Positions 19,441 to 28,700 of a stretch of 64,000 nucleotides of DNA are shown here, one piece after another (within the stretch, counting starts at the first letter, position 1; each line of letters starts with the position of its first letter). Made by a program: the position numbers and the translations under genes. Source of the stretch: Diplonema papillatum (lineage: Eukaryota; Euglenozoa; Diplonemea; Diplonemida; Diplonemidae); contig JAPJBO010000828.1 of NCBI GenBank assembly GCA_030068145.1, forward strand, positions 1-64,000, in the 5' to 3' direction. Under the pieces are notes generated by a model. That model was given only the letters and a program-made list of their open reading frames with translations. It had not been told where the DNA came from and made no database searches.

Positions 19441-19449
19441 ATAAATGAA

Positions 19450-19806
19450 ATACAACTCGGGTTCGTCAAGGAGCTGAGGCACTTGATCGGCAGCTACTTC
19501 TTCGTCTTCCCCTTTCTTCGCAGCTTCGGGGGCGGGATCGGGTAATAATCTCCGCATCGTGCTTCTGTAAAGCTGCCCGATAGTGCTTCCTCGGAAAGTC
19601 GATGTTTTTATACCCTATCGACGTCAGTAAATCTTTCCCGGCGAGCTACGAGGGCACAAACCTTTCCCCCCCCCCTTTTTTTTTTCCCCCGTCTCCTTTC
19701 CATTCTTGCATTTCAGGCCTGCATGCCCCATCAAAAGCAATCGAAAAGAAAATAAACGAGCGTTCTACCACCTCACGCGGTGTCACGGGATGTTTGGCAG
19801 CCGCCT
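19450..19806. other. Intergenic stretch, nothing recognised
   Basis: No coding or RNA signal seen. A short pyrimidine tract lies at 19664-19690. Confidence 0.6.
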
Positions 19807-19860
19807 CAGTGCATGCTAATCCATGTGGTTCATGTACTTAAAAGAACTCAATGCTAAACA
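19807..19860. repeat. 54-bp direct repeat DR1
   Basis: It starts CAGTGCATGCTAATCCATGT and ends ACTCAATGCTAAACA. It is identical to DR2 (23624-23677) and two mismatches from DR3 (31702-31755). The three copies bracket the two copies of the AlkB-family retrotransposon. Each may be a long target duplication, or the 3' end of the element. Confidence 0.9.
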
Positions 19861-22800
19861 TGGCGCAGGGGAGTTTCCGGATCATGAGAAGGCGAAGCAG
19901 CTGCTCACAGCGTTGCGGGAAGAGACGAGTAGGCTCGGAAGGGAAGGATCTGCGGCCAGGTTTACGAAGTACCGAGACAAGCTTAACGAGAGGGCGGACG
20001 CGAGCAGACGATGTCTAGCGACCGTCTGCGCCGGTCGCGCTGAGCCGTCGGGTGTGTTGCGCACCGGAGCGAAGATGACTGCAAATGTGGACGAGATGGA
20101 CGAGGTGTTGCACACTGCGTGGGACGCTATCCTGCGTAAATACAAGGACCGGCCAGAGCCGGAGTACGGACCGTTTCGGGATCGGTTCCAGGAGCACATC
20201 GACACACACTTGATGGAACCCGGGACGATCACGGGGGAGGAGCTGCGGACTCTGCTAAGGAAGAAGCCGAAGAAAAGCGCGTCAGGCGTGGATGGCTGGC
20301 GCATGGCTGAACTGCGGGAGTTGCCGCTTCCCCTGCTGAATGCGCTAGCGGATGTCATGAACCTGGTCGAAGTGACTGGGGTTTGGCCGGCGAGCATGAC
20401 AACTGCCCTGGTGTCGATGGTGCCGAAGGATGAGAGCCAAGACCCGCTGCACACGAGGCCAATAACCGTCACGTCCGCTGTGTACCGCCTATGGGCGTGC
20501 CGCAGGCTTGCGGACATAGTCCTGTGGCAGGAGAAGTGGATCGAAGAAGGACAGAAGGGCTTTCGACCGGGTCACCGTATCGAGGACGTCCTGATGGAGA
20601 TAGGGCTCGAGATGGAGGACGCCTTGCTAGATGGAGAGCCGCTCTACGGAGTGGCGCTGGACTTCCGGAAATGTTTCGACATGGTCCCGCGAGAGATAGT
20701 GCTGCGCCTGGCCGGGGACTTAGGGTTGCACAATCGGGTTCTCAAGCCGCTGAGGGCGATCTACAGACTGCTCGCGAGACGCTTCAAGCTGCCTCTAGGG
20801 GTGGGCAGGGAGTTTAGTGTGACCAATGGTATCCTTCAAGGGTGCCCTGTATCCGTCATCCTCATCAATGCCCTGCTGTCGGTAGTGATGAAGGCGGTCA
20901 AGAAAGAAGCGGAGGGGGTGAGCCCAAAGTCGTACGCGGACGATGCCACGCTGCTATCGCGGCTGTCGGAGGCCGCCCTGCAAAAGGGGGTGGACGTGGT
21001 AGACGAGTTCTGCACGCTCACCGGAATGGAGCTGAACCTCCAGAAAACGGTCGCCTTCTCGACGAGACGTAGGCATCAGTCGACGCTCAGACTCCGCAGC
21101 GTGGATGCGCTGCTGCGGTTTGGCAAATCTGTCACGTGCCTGGGGGCCCTAGTCTCGACGGCGAAGAATAGGACAGAAAGGTCCGACTCGGAGAGGGTGG
21201 AGAAGGCGGCTGCCCTGGCGGAAGGCCTCCGCCATGCGCCGTTCCGGTACGAGAAGCGGGTCCGGATTGTACAGTCGAATGTGCTGCCGGCGGCGCTGTC
21301 AGGCTGCTCTTTCGCGCCGGTGTCGAAGGTGGCAATGAAACGGCTGACGACGTCGGTGATGGGACTGATCTGGGGTGGGTCCAACCCAAAGCGCGCGAGG
21401 GAGATGGTCCTAAATTTTCAGGAGAAGGGCCACCTGACGGACCCCAGTACATGCCTAGCATATAGGGTGACGACGGCGTTCTACGCGGCGTGCGAGAGGT
21501 TGCCACGACTTCTGCCTCTGATGGAGAGCATCCGGGGAAGGTACGCCGAGGAGGACCTACCCCTGGGGCCAGTTGGACTGGCGATGAAGAGCATGGAGGA
21601 GTGTGGACACGTATGGGGACCAGGGCCCCTGTCTCGCACGCTGAGGAATGGTGCAATATTTGACCCGATAGCCTCGACACCCTCGAAGAGGGGGCATGAA
21701 GTGAGGGCGGATTTGAGGGCGAAGACGTGGTCCCGTCTGGTAGCGAGGCGGCCGGGATTTGAGGGTGTACAGAGAGCCGACTTGGAGCGGACGAACTCCT
21801 TCTGGAGGATGCGTGAATGTCCCGCGCACACCGCGAGGCTTATACGTGTAGCGTTGGCGGGAGGAGTGAACACGGCTGAGTTCACGTCGCGGATGAGACA
21901 GGCCGGAGCTGAGCCGCAGGCGCCCAGCTGCAAGCACTGTGGAAGCGGCGACACCGAGGACGAGAAACACGTATTCTGGGACTGCGGAGCGTACTCGCAC
22001 ATACGGCGACGAGAGGCACATGCCGAGCTGATGGCGGCCAACCGCGCCGACTGGCCCAGATGCACGCTGGAACACGGAGTGGTAGTACCCGAGAATGCCC
22101 ACTTCTCGAGGCGGCTCCAGGAGATGATGGCTGAAATCCTTGCGGAGCGGGCAGGGCTCGAAGCACGAGGCTGGGTAGCCAGGAACCCCACGACCCCCTG
22201 GTCGAGAGCGGATGCGATGCCTGCCGAGAAGCTCGACCACCCCTTTGCGCGGATTGCCCCGGCATGGGCGTGGGAGCGGAACAAGGCCTGGGGGCTACCG
22301 ACGTTTTATGCGTTGGTAGCGTGGCTGTCAGACATGGAGTGGACCGAGAACGGGCAGGCGTCAATGCTAGAGCTTGCCATCGACTTTGAACTCTTTTCAG
22401 GCCTCAGCATACCGCTGCACGAGAATGCACCGAAGGGGGTGAGGGAGCGAGGAAACGTCCTGCGCTGCATGATCAGCGCGTTGGACAAGCTGGCGACACA
22501 GCAAGGGCTGGGGAGTTGCGAGCGAGGCGAGAGAGTATGCCCGACGACGTCGCTGTCGTTCATGGGCATCACGGGGATATCGGGGGTGCGGCCCAGGCCC
22601 CGCTTTCGCGAGGCACACACGGGGACGATCCTCGAAGAGCAGGTGAAGGGAAGCGATGTAGGGACGCAGTTCCCGACGTACCCGGACTGGACGGCCGAGA
22701 GAGCGGCGAGGTGGGCCCTGCCTGCCCCACCACAGCTGCACCCCGACCCCGTGCATATGCCGGGTGTCGGAGTAGAGAAGGCGCTCGTCACCTGCGCGAC

Positions 22801-23608
22801 CCACCACAAGGGGAAGTGTGAGGCGTGTCGAGCACTCGTCCGAAGGGACGTGCCCACGGTAGAGATGTGCTGTCGGCACCATCACCACGCTGACGATGGG
22901 CAGCCGATCGCGGTGTGCGTGGAGCACAGCACGACGAAATGCGGCGAGTGCAAGACGGCGGCGGCGTGCTGCCGCAGCGGGCATCATGCCTGCCGCACGC
23001 ATGGCAGAGGAACCTGCCAGGAATGCAGGGGGCTCCCTACGTTGGCGCAGAGGAGACCGGCAGCGTGCTGCCGCCGCGGCCACCACCAACCCAACGAACC
23101 GAACGCCCCGGCAACCCCCGGACACAGCAAAAAGAAGAAGAGACCCCTCTCACCCACCCAGGTGGGCGTACAACGAGAAACACCGGCGGGAAAGCGCGCG
23201 GCGCAGGCACCGCCCGCCGTGGTGAAGCAGAAGACGGCGACGACCGGACGGGCGGCCAAGAGGCCGCCACCAACGCCAGGGACCGGCGAACGACCAGCGT
23301 TGAAGAAGAGGGTGCTCGGCACCCCGAAGGAGAGCCCGATCGCCGGCCGCAAGCGGAAGAAGGCGAAGGCGACCACACCCGAGTCAGGGGTGCAACGAAA
23401 AAAGAAGAAGGCCCTTAAAGCAAGCAGCTACCAGAAACGTCCGACGTCCCCAAGCACTCCGGTGCCCTCGAGAGTGAAAAACGTGCAAGCCTGTCCGCAC
23501 CTGTGCCCCCCCACGCAATCTCCAGAACCGCAAGAAAGCCCAGCGCCCCTGGTGCCACAAGTACTCGACCTTGACGACGCAATGACAGGTGACGACGTCA
23601 TAAAGTAA
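19823..23608 (+). CDS. Reverse transcriptase (truncated retrotransposon ORF2)
   Basis: A 1261-codon open frame whose first ~13 codons lie in DR1. From about residue 18 it parallels the RT part of the full-length copy with scattered substitutions. It holds a KSASGVDGW block, motif A ALDFRKCFDMVP, motif B GILQGCPVSV and the catalytic SYADDATLL. Beyond the thumb is a CKHCGSGDTEDEKHVFWDC motif (C-x2-C...H...C), and further on three Cys/His repeats (CATHHKGKCEAC; CVEHSTTKCGEC; CRTHGRGTCQEC) with CCR(x)GHH segments between. The tail is Lys/Arg-rich and ends in an acidic LDLDDAMTGDDVIK. No stop interrupts it despite the lost 5' half, so insertion was recent. The start at 19823 is simply the first ATG and may not be used. 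Confidence 0.85.
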   Translation: MWFMYLKELNAKHGAGEFPDHEKAKQLLTALREETSRLGREGSAARFTKYRDKLNERADASRRCLATVCAGRAEPSGVLRTGAKMTANVDEMDEVLHTAWDAILRKYKDRPEPEYGPFRDRFQEHIDTHLMEPGTITGEELRTLLRKKPKKSASGVDGWRMAELRELPLPLLNALADVMNLVEVTGVWPASMTTALVSMVPKDESQDPLHTRPITVTSAVYRLWACRRLADIVLWQEKWIEEGQKGFRPGHRIEDVLMEIGLEMEDALLDGEPLYGVALDFRKCFDMVPREIVLRLAGDLGLHNRVLKPLRAIYRLLARRFKLPLGVGREFSVTNGILQGCPVSVILINALLSVVMKAVKKEAEGVSPKSYADDATLLSRLSEAALQKGVDVVDEFCTLTGMELNLQKTVAFSTRRRHQSTLRLRSVDALLRFGKSVTCLGALVSTAKNRTERSDSERVEKAAALAEGLRHAPFRYEKRVRIVQSNVLPAALSGCSFAPVSKVAMKRLTTSVMGLIWGGSNPKRAREMVLNFQEKGHLTDPSTCLAYRVTTAFYAACERLPRLLPLMESIRGRYAEEDLPLGPVGLAMKSMEECGHVWGPGPLSRTLRNGAIFDPIASTPSKRGHEVRADLRAKTWSRLVARRPGFEGVQRADLERTNSFWRMRECPAHTARLIRVALAGGVNTAEFTSRMRQAGAEPQAPSCKHCGSGDTEDEKHVFWDCGAYSHIRRREAHAELMAANRADWPRCTLEHGVVVPENAHFSRRLQEMMAEILAERAGLEARGWVARNPTTPWSRADAMPAEKLDHPFARIAPAWAWERNKAWGLPTFYALVAWLSDMEWTENGQASMLELAIDFELFSGLSIPLHENAPKGVRERGNVLRCMISALDKLATQQGLGSCERGERVCPTTSLSFMGITGISGVRPRPRFREAHTGTILEEQVKGSDVGTQFPTYPDWTAERAARWALPAPPQLHPDPVHMPGVGVEKALVTCATHHKGKCEACRALVRRDVPTVEMCCRHHHHADDGQPIAVCVEHSTTKCGECKTAAACCRSGHHACRTHGRGTCQECRGLPTLAQRRPAACCRRGHHQPNEPNAPATPGHSKKKKRPLSPTQVGVQRETPAGKRAAQAPPAVVKQKTATTGRAAKRPPPTPGTGERPALKKRVLGTPKESPIAGRKRKKAKATTPESGVQRKKKKALKASSYQKRPTSPSTPVPSRVKNVQACPHLCPPTQSPEPQESPAPLVPQVLDLDDAMTGDDVIK

Positions 23609-23677
23609 CCTTAAGCGGCGACACAGTGCATGCTAATCCATGTGGTTCATGTACTTAAAAGAACTCAATGCTAAACA
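19861..23677 (+). mobile_element. 5'-truncated copy of the AlkB-type non-LTR retrotransposon
   Basis: Nucleotide sequence matching the full-length copy begins just after DR1, at a point corresponding to residue ~732 of the full-length second product, and continues to the shared 3' end. ORF1, the AlkB domain, the 2A motif and the endonuclease are all absent. 5' truncation is typical of target-primed reverse transcription. Confidence 0.88.
23624..23677. repeat. 54-bp direct repeat DR2
   Basis: Identical to DR1. The similarity with DR3 continues for another ~20 bp (AACATAACGTGGGCGGC), which DR1 lacks. Confidence 0.9.
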
Positions 23678-23848
23678 AACATAACGTGGGCGGCACCAAC
23701 GATTTAAAAGCTACAGTTTCTGTACTTTATTGGCTGCTCACGCGGCCGGTAAAGTGCGCCCGGAATTCATCCAGGACAAACACCCTCCATAACACAACAG
23801 CGGTACCCATCCGCGAAAAGAACGCGGGCTACCCGTACCTCCGTCAAA

Positions 23849-25708
23849 ATGGACAGGATTAACGCCCTGATCCAGGAAGCGCGCGGGATGGCGGAACGCG
23901 CCAACCGCGACCAGCTGGATGCCGTTTTCGGCATCCTCGACGTCGCCACGACGCTGCTCCGGCGTCAGATCGAGGCGAACAGCGGGGAGCCGGCGCAACA
24001 ACGGCCGCCACTGCAGCAACAGCAGCAACCGAAGCAGCAGCAGCAGCAACCGAGGCAGCAGCAGCAGCCGAGGCAGCAGCGGCAGCAACCGAAGCAGCAG
24101 CAACCGCAGCAGCAACCGCAACCGCAACAGCAGCAGCAACAGCAACGGCAAACGCAGCAGCGCCGCCCGCAGGGGCAGCAACAACCGCAACCGCAACAGC
24201 AACAGCAACAGCAAACGCAGCAGCGCCGCCCGCAGGAGCAGCAACAACCACAACAGCGGCCCCGGCAGGGGTACGCGCCCACCTGGGCAGAAGTGACCAG
24301 GCGGCCCCCGCCACCCGGTAAAATCGACGCCGCCGACTGGGACGCGCCGGTACTCCCCTCCCCCGACTTCGAAGCTGTCGAAGCTGGCCTCTGGGTCGCC
24401 CCGAGCGCCGCCGCAGCCGAAGAAGCGAAGGGTCCCGCAGCAGATGCGGTGGACGTCGCAGAGCGCGACGGGAAGCGGGTGCGCCTCGGCGTGCTGTGCC
24501 GGGAGGCCTTCGACGACGCACGCCGGGGCCCAGTGCTGCTGGAAGGCGGGCGGGTACAGGATATGTACCTGTGGGCGGGCGGCGGGCCGGTATGCCAGCG
24601 GGGCCAGGTGAAGGTCCAGAAGATGCCCGTCAGCGCGGTGAAGCCGAACGCCGCGACGACGGTACTGGCCTTCGTCGTGGCCAGGAAGCACGCCTCGCCG
24701 GAGACCTGGGAGTGCGTCGAGAGGGACCCGCGCACGGCCCTGACTCGCCTGTGCCGGAGGGCTGTCAAGACGGCCCTGAAGACGGAGGTCCGCGTCCCCG
24801 ACGACGCCATGTGGGGCGTGTCGTCGCAGCAGGGGAGGCGCGAGCTGGTCGTGCGGGTGCCCCGCGCGCAGGCCGAAGCGATCCTGGCCAGCTCCGGCCG
24901 GGACGGCGGATTCTGGCGGTCGACGGAGAAGGCCTGCCGGGACGCCATGCCGGTGGTCGCCCTGCAAAAGGGGGTCACGAGGGCGGTCGCGCTGGCGGTA
25001 GCTGAGCGGGCAGGCGCGGCGGCAGCCGGTCTCGTGCTCACGGGCAGCCGCCTCCTCGTGCGCGCACGCAGCGGCGCTGTGCTGGAGGAGGTGCGTGCGG
25101 CGGCCGCCGAACACGCTGCTGCCCCCCTCGAGTCGAAGCCGCGCTTCCTCGTGGTGGGTGCGACGCCGCGGGAGCACGAGGCGGACGTCGAGTACGTCCT
25201 GCGGGAGGCCGGCTGGCAGGTCGACGTCGCCACGTCGTTCCTGCGAAGTGGGGCCCGGGTTTGCGTGGTGACGTCGGCGGCCGACCCTCCCTTCAGGGTG
25301 CTGCAGCGGGAGGGGGCACCCGACCTCCGGGTAAACCCGTACGACGGAGGTGAGCTGCCGAGGGAGCGGCGCAGGCGGCTCGCTGCCGCCCCCAGCGGGA
25401 AGCGGCGGATGCGGCTGCCGGCGGCGGAGGTGGACGAGCTACCGCAGCCGGCGGCCCCGCCAGCGGACGCGGCCGGACAGAAGAAGAGGAAGACGCCGGA
25501 GCCGGCAGCGGACGGGCCGGAACCCGCTGGGGACGATGTCCCAATGGACGGTGCAGAGGCGGGCGGGCACGTCCACGCCTTCGGGAGCCCGGCGAAGGCC
25601 ACCGCCGGTTTCTCCTGCGCCCTATGCGGGAAGAAGAAGGCGAAGGGCCAGATCCGCACGACATGCGAGGGCTGCAACGTCGGCGCGTGCAAGGCGTGTG
25701 CGGGTTGA
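23849..25708 (+). CDS. Retrotransposon ORF1 (polyQ, C-terminal zinc ribbon)
   Basis: 619 residues from ATG 23849 to UGA 25706-25708. The N-terminus is a short amphipathic helix region. Residues ~50-135 are almost pure Gln/Pro/Arg. Between ~230 and 510 there are globular segments with alternating hydrophobic strands (RRELVVRVPRAQAEAIL; KPRFLVVGATPREHEADVEY) that could be RRM-like folds, unproven. The C-terminus has three CxxC pairs (CALCGKKK, CEGC, CKAC) forming a likely zinc ribbon. It probably binds the element RNA, as LINE ORF1 products do. The UGA is followed by CUG and the same frame continues open into the AlkB domain. Confidence 0.85.
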   Translation: MDRINALIQEARGMAERANRDQLDAVFGILDVATTLLRRQIEANSGEPAQQRPPLQQQQQPKQQQQQPRQQQQPRQQRQQPKQQQPQQQPQPQQQQQQQRQTQQRRPQGQQQPQPQQQQQQQTQQRRPQEQQQPQQRPRQGYAPTWAEVTRRPPPPGKIDAADWDAPVLPSPDFEAVEAGLWVAPSAAAAEEAKGPAADAVDVAERDGKRVRLGVLCREAFDDARRGPVLLEGGRVQDMYLWAGGGPVCQRGQVKVQKMPVSAVKPNAATTVLAFVVARKHASPETWECVERDPRTALTRLCRRAVKTALKTEVRVPDDAMWGVSSQQGRRELVVRVPRAQAEAILASSGRDGGFWRSTEKACRDAMPVVALQKGVTRAVALAVAERAGAAAAGLVLTGSRLLVRARSGAVLEEVRAAAAEHAAAPLESKPRFLVVGATPREHEADVEYVLREAGWQVDVATSFLRSGARVCVVTSAADPPFRVLQREGAPDLRVNPYDGGELPRERRRRLAAAPSGKRRMRLPAAEVDELPQPAAPPADAAGQKKRKTPEPAADGPEPAGDDVPMDGAEAGGHVHAFGSPAKATAGFSCALCGKKKAKGQIRTTCEGCNVGACKACAG

Positions 25709-28700
25709 CTGCCACCGCGACCCGTCCCCGGCGCCAGTTGTGGCCCCGCCAGGCCGGTGCAGGCCGCCCAGCGCGTGAGTCCCAGCACGCAGTTCGACGA
25801 TGGAGCAGGCGAAGGTGGTGGCGATCCCTCTTCTTCTTCTTCTTCTTTTTGCCCCCCTCTCTCCCACAATGCGCCAGGCCTCATTAGCCCGGGAAATTTA
25901 CCCGCAGCGCACAAACAATCCCCCCACAAAGGCCAGCGTGCCTGCGGGGGGGGCCCTGTCAGGGTGGAGGGAGCAATCCCCGGACTAAGCTTCCAGACGA
26001 TCCCTCGGGATCTTCTGGACAGACTGAGCCGAGTACCCGAGCTTGGGCCGAAAGCCACTTGGAGGAGGCTGGGGGGAGAACAAAGCAGAGAGACCCAGCA
26101 GTGGGGACACGCCTACCGACAGGGCGGACCCCCGGTCAGACTGGAACGGGGTATCCCCGAGGGGCCCCTGAAAGAAGCGGCGGATCTCATACGTGACCGT
26201 CTCGGGTGGGAACCGGACCAGTTGCTGGCCAACTGGTACCGGAGGGGAGTGGGGATCAACCCCCACAAAGACCAGAGAGAACTGGGTCCGAGGGTAGCGA
26301 CCGTATCGCTCTTGAGCGACACGGTCATGGAGTGGGAGAGGGGGAGCCGGAGAGTGAGAACCCCCCTGCCGGTCGGCACACTGTGCCACATGGAAGGCGA
26401 GGCCAGGAGCCTGTGGACACACGGGATTCGTCCCGATGATGTCGCACGCGACCGGGTCTCGCTCACCTACAGGGCCGTGCGCGAGGCCGCCTCCCAACGT
26501 TTGCAAGGCCGGGACACCCCGCAAGAAACTCCCCCCATGCCCCCCCCGCCCCGCCCTCAGGCGTCCTCCCCACCCCCCCAGCAACAGTTCAGCCCCGCGC
26601 CACGTACTGACTTGTGTAATCGCCAAAGAACTCTTATATCTATTAAGGAAACTACTAGACAGCAGCTGTTAAGCGCTGGAGACATCGAACAGAACCCGGG
26701 CCCCGGCCGCACGGAGATGAAGTTCGCGACGTTGAACGTAACTAGCTTACTTCAATATCTCCCAGCGGCCGACGCGGTGGAAGCGGATCTTCTCTGCTGC
26801 CAGGAGGTGACACTCCTTCCGTGCAAACGGGCGCAGGCGGAGGAATACCTGCGGAAATGGTGCTGCCACTGGGGCCTGCCGCCTCCCGGAAGACTCTGTA
26901 GAAACTCCGGTAGTCGCTCGACGGTGAACGCCGCGAACGGGGGGCTCTCCACTCTAGTACTGAGACCGATACCTGCGTACGATACGATGACGGCGCTCTC
27001 GCACGCAGCAATACGGTCCCCGGACCGAGTGAGCCATACGGTAGTAGCAACAGGGGCCGGCAACACGTTCGTGCACGTGTTCAATGTCTACTGCCCTTCC
27101 GGAAACGGGAGGGCGGAGAGCGAGGAGCGTGAGGACATGCTGGAGAAGATCCTCTTCGCAGCGGCAGATAGCCTCGGTGACGTCCCCATAATGGTGATGG
27201 GTGACCTGAACACGGAAGAAGACCGGTCCCCTGTGCTGCGGAAGGCACTAAGGAACGGATGGTCCGACGCAGCGGAACTGCACCATGCGCGTACCGGTGA
27301 CACACCGCCACCACCGACCTTTACCAGCGCCCGGACGACAGGCACGAGGATCGACCGCATACTCCTCAACCGAATAACGACGGGAGCTTTCCGTCAATGC
27401 GTCACCACCGCGGTGAACGTACCGGGACACCGGCTCGTGACAATGACCCTGGACATTGCGGCGCTGCGCCAAATCGTGTGGCGATTTAAAGTACCGCGGG
27501 AAATCCCTACCGAGGGGGGACCCAAGTGGGGCCTCTCGGACACAGAAGCTAACAGGGAAGCCGTACAGAGACTGACCAACTCCGATTTCGCAGAACGGCT
27601 GGCAGCACAGCGAGTGGAAGAGGCCTGGCTCGAGTGGTCACGAGTCAGTGAGCAGTACTTGCAGGATGCCTTCGGAATCCCTGCGGAAGAAAGGGGAAGG
27701 AGTACCGGCCGGGGGATAAAGACGTCGCCTAAGAGAGTCTGTATCACGGCAAGCACTGCGAGCGACGGGTCGGGGGCGGCGAACAGCAGACAGCTACGGC
27801 TCCGGAAGGCCATCCACAGGATGGAACGCATCTGCAGCTACCTTGCGCAGCGACGCGGGCCGGAGGCAGTTCCGCATGAAGTATCCCGTTGCTGGCAGAA
27901 CAGCAGACGGCTGGCACAGGCGTGCATGAAAGGTGGCCAAGGGACAGAAGGATTCCCGGATCATGAGGAGGCGAAGCAGCTTCTCACGGCATTGCGGGAA
28001 GAGACGAGTAGGCTCGGAAGGGAAGGATCGGCGGCCAGGTTTACGAAGTACCGAGACAAGCTGAACGAGAGGGCCGATGCGAGCAGACGATGTCTGACAA
28101 CCATCTGCGCCGGACGCGCTGAGCCGTCGGGGGTGTTGCGAACGGGGGCGGGAGTGACTGCAAATGTTGACGAGATGGACGAGGCGCTGAACACTGCGTG
28201 GGACCCTATCCTGCGTAAGTACAAGGACGGGCCAGAGCCGGAGTACGAGCCGTTTCGGGATCGGTTCCAGGATCACATCGGCCCACACTTGATGGAAGCC
28301 GGAACAATCACGGGGGAGGAGCTGCGAATTCTGCTGAGGAAGAAGCCGAAGAAAAGCGCGTCAGGGGTGGATGGCTGGCGCATGGCTGAACTGCGGGAGT
28401 TGCCGCTCCCCCTGCTGAATGCACTTGCAGACGTCATGAACCTGGTCGAAGCGACTGGGGACTGGCCGGCAAGCATGACAACTGCGCTGGTGTCGATGGT
28501 GCCGAAAGATGAGAGCCAAGACCCGCTGCACACGAGGCCGATAACCGTCACGTCCGCCGTGTACCGCTTGTGGGCCTGCCGCAGGCTTGCGGACATTGTC
28601 CTGTGGCAGGAGGGGTGGATCGAAGAAGGACAGAAAGGCTTTCGGCCGGGCCACCGGATCGAGGACGTCTTGATGGAGATAGGGCTCGAGGTGGAGGACG

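Noticed and set aside
23965..26058. 697-codon minus-strand frame opposite ORF1
   Set aside because: A Cys/Ala-rich shadow of the polyQ-encoding CAG/CAA repeats and GC-rich ORF1.
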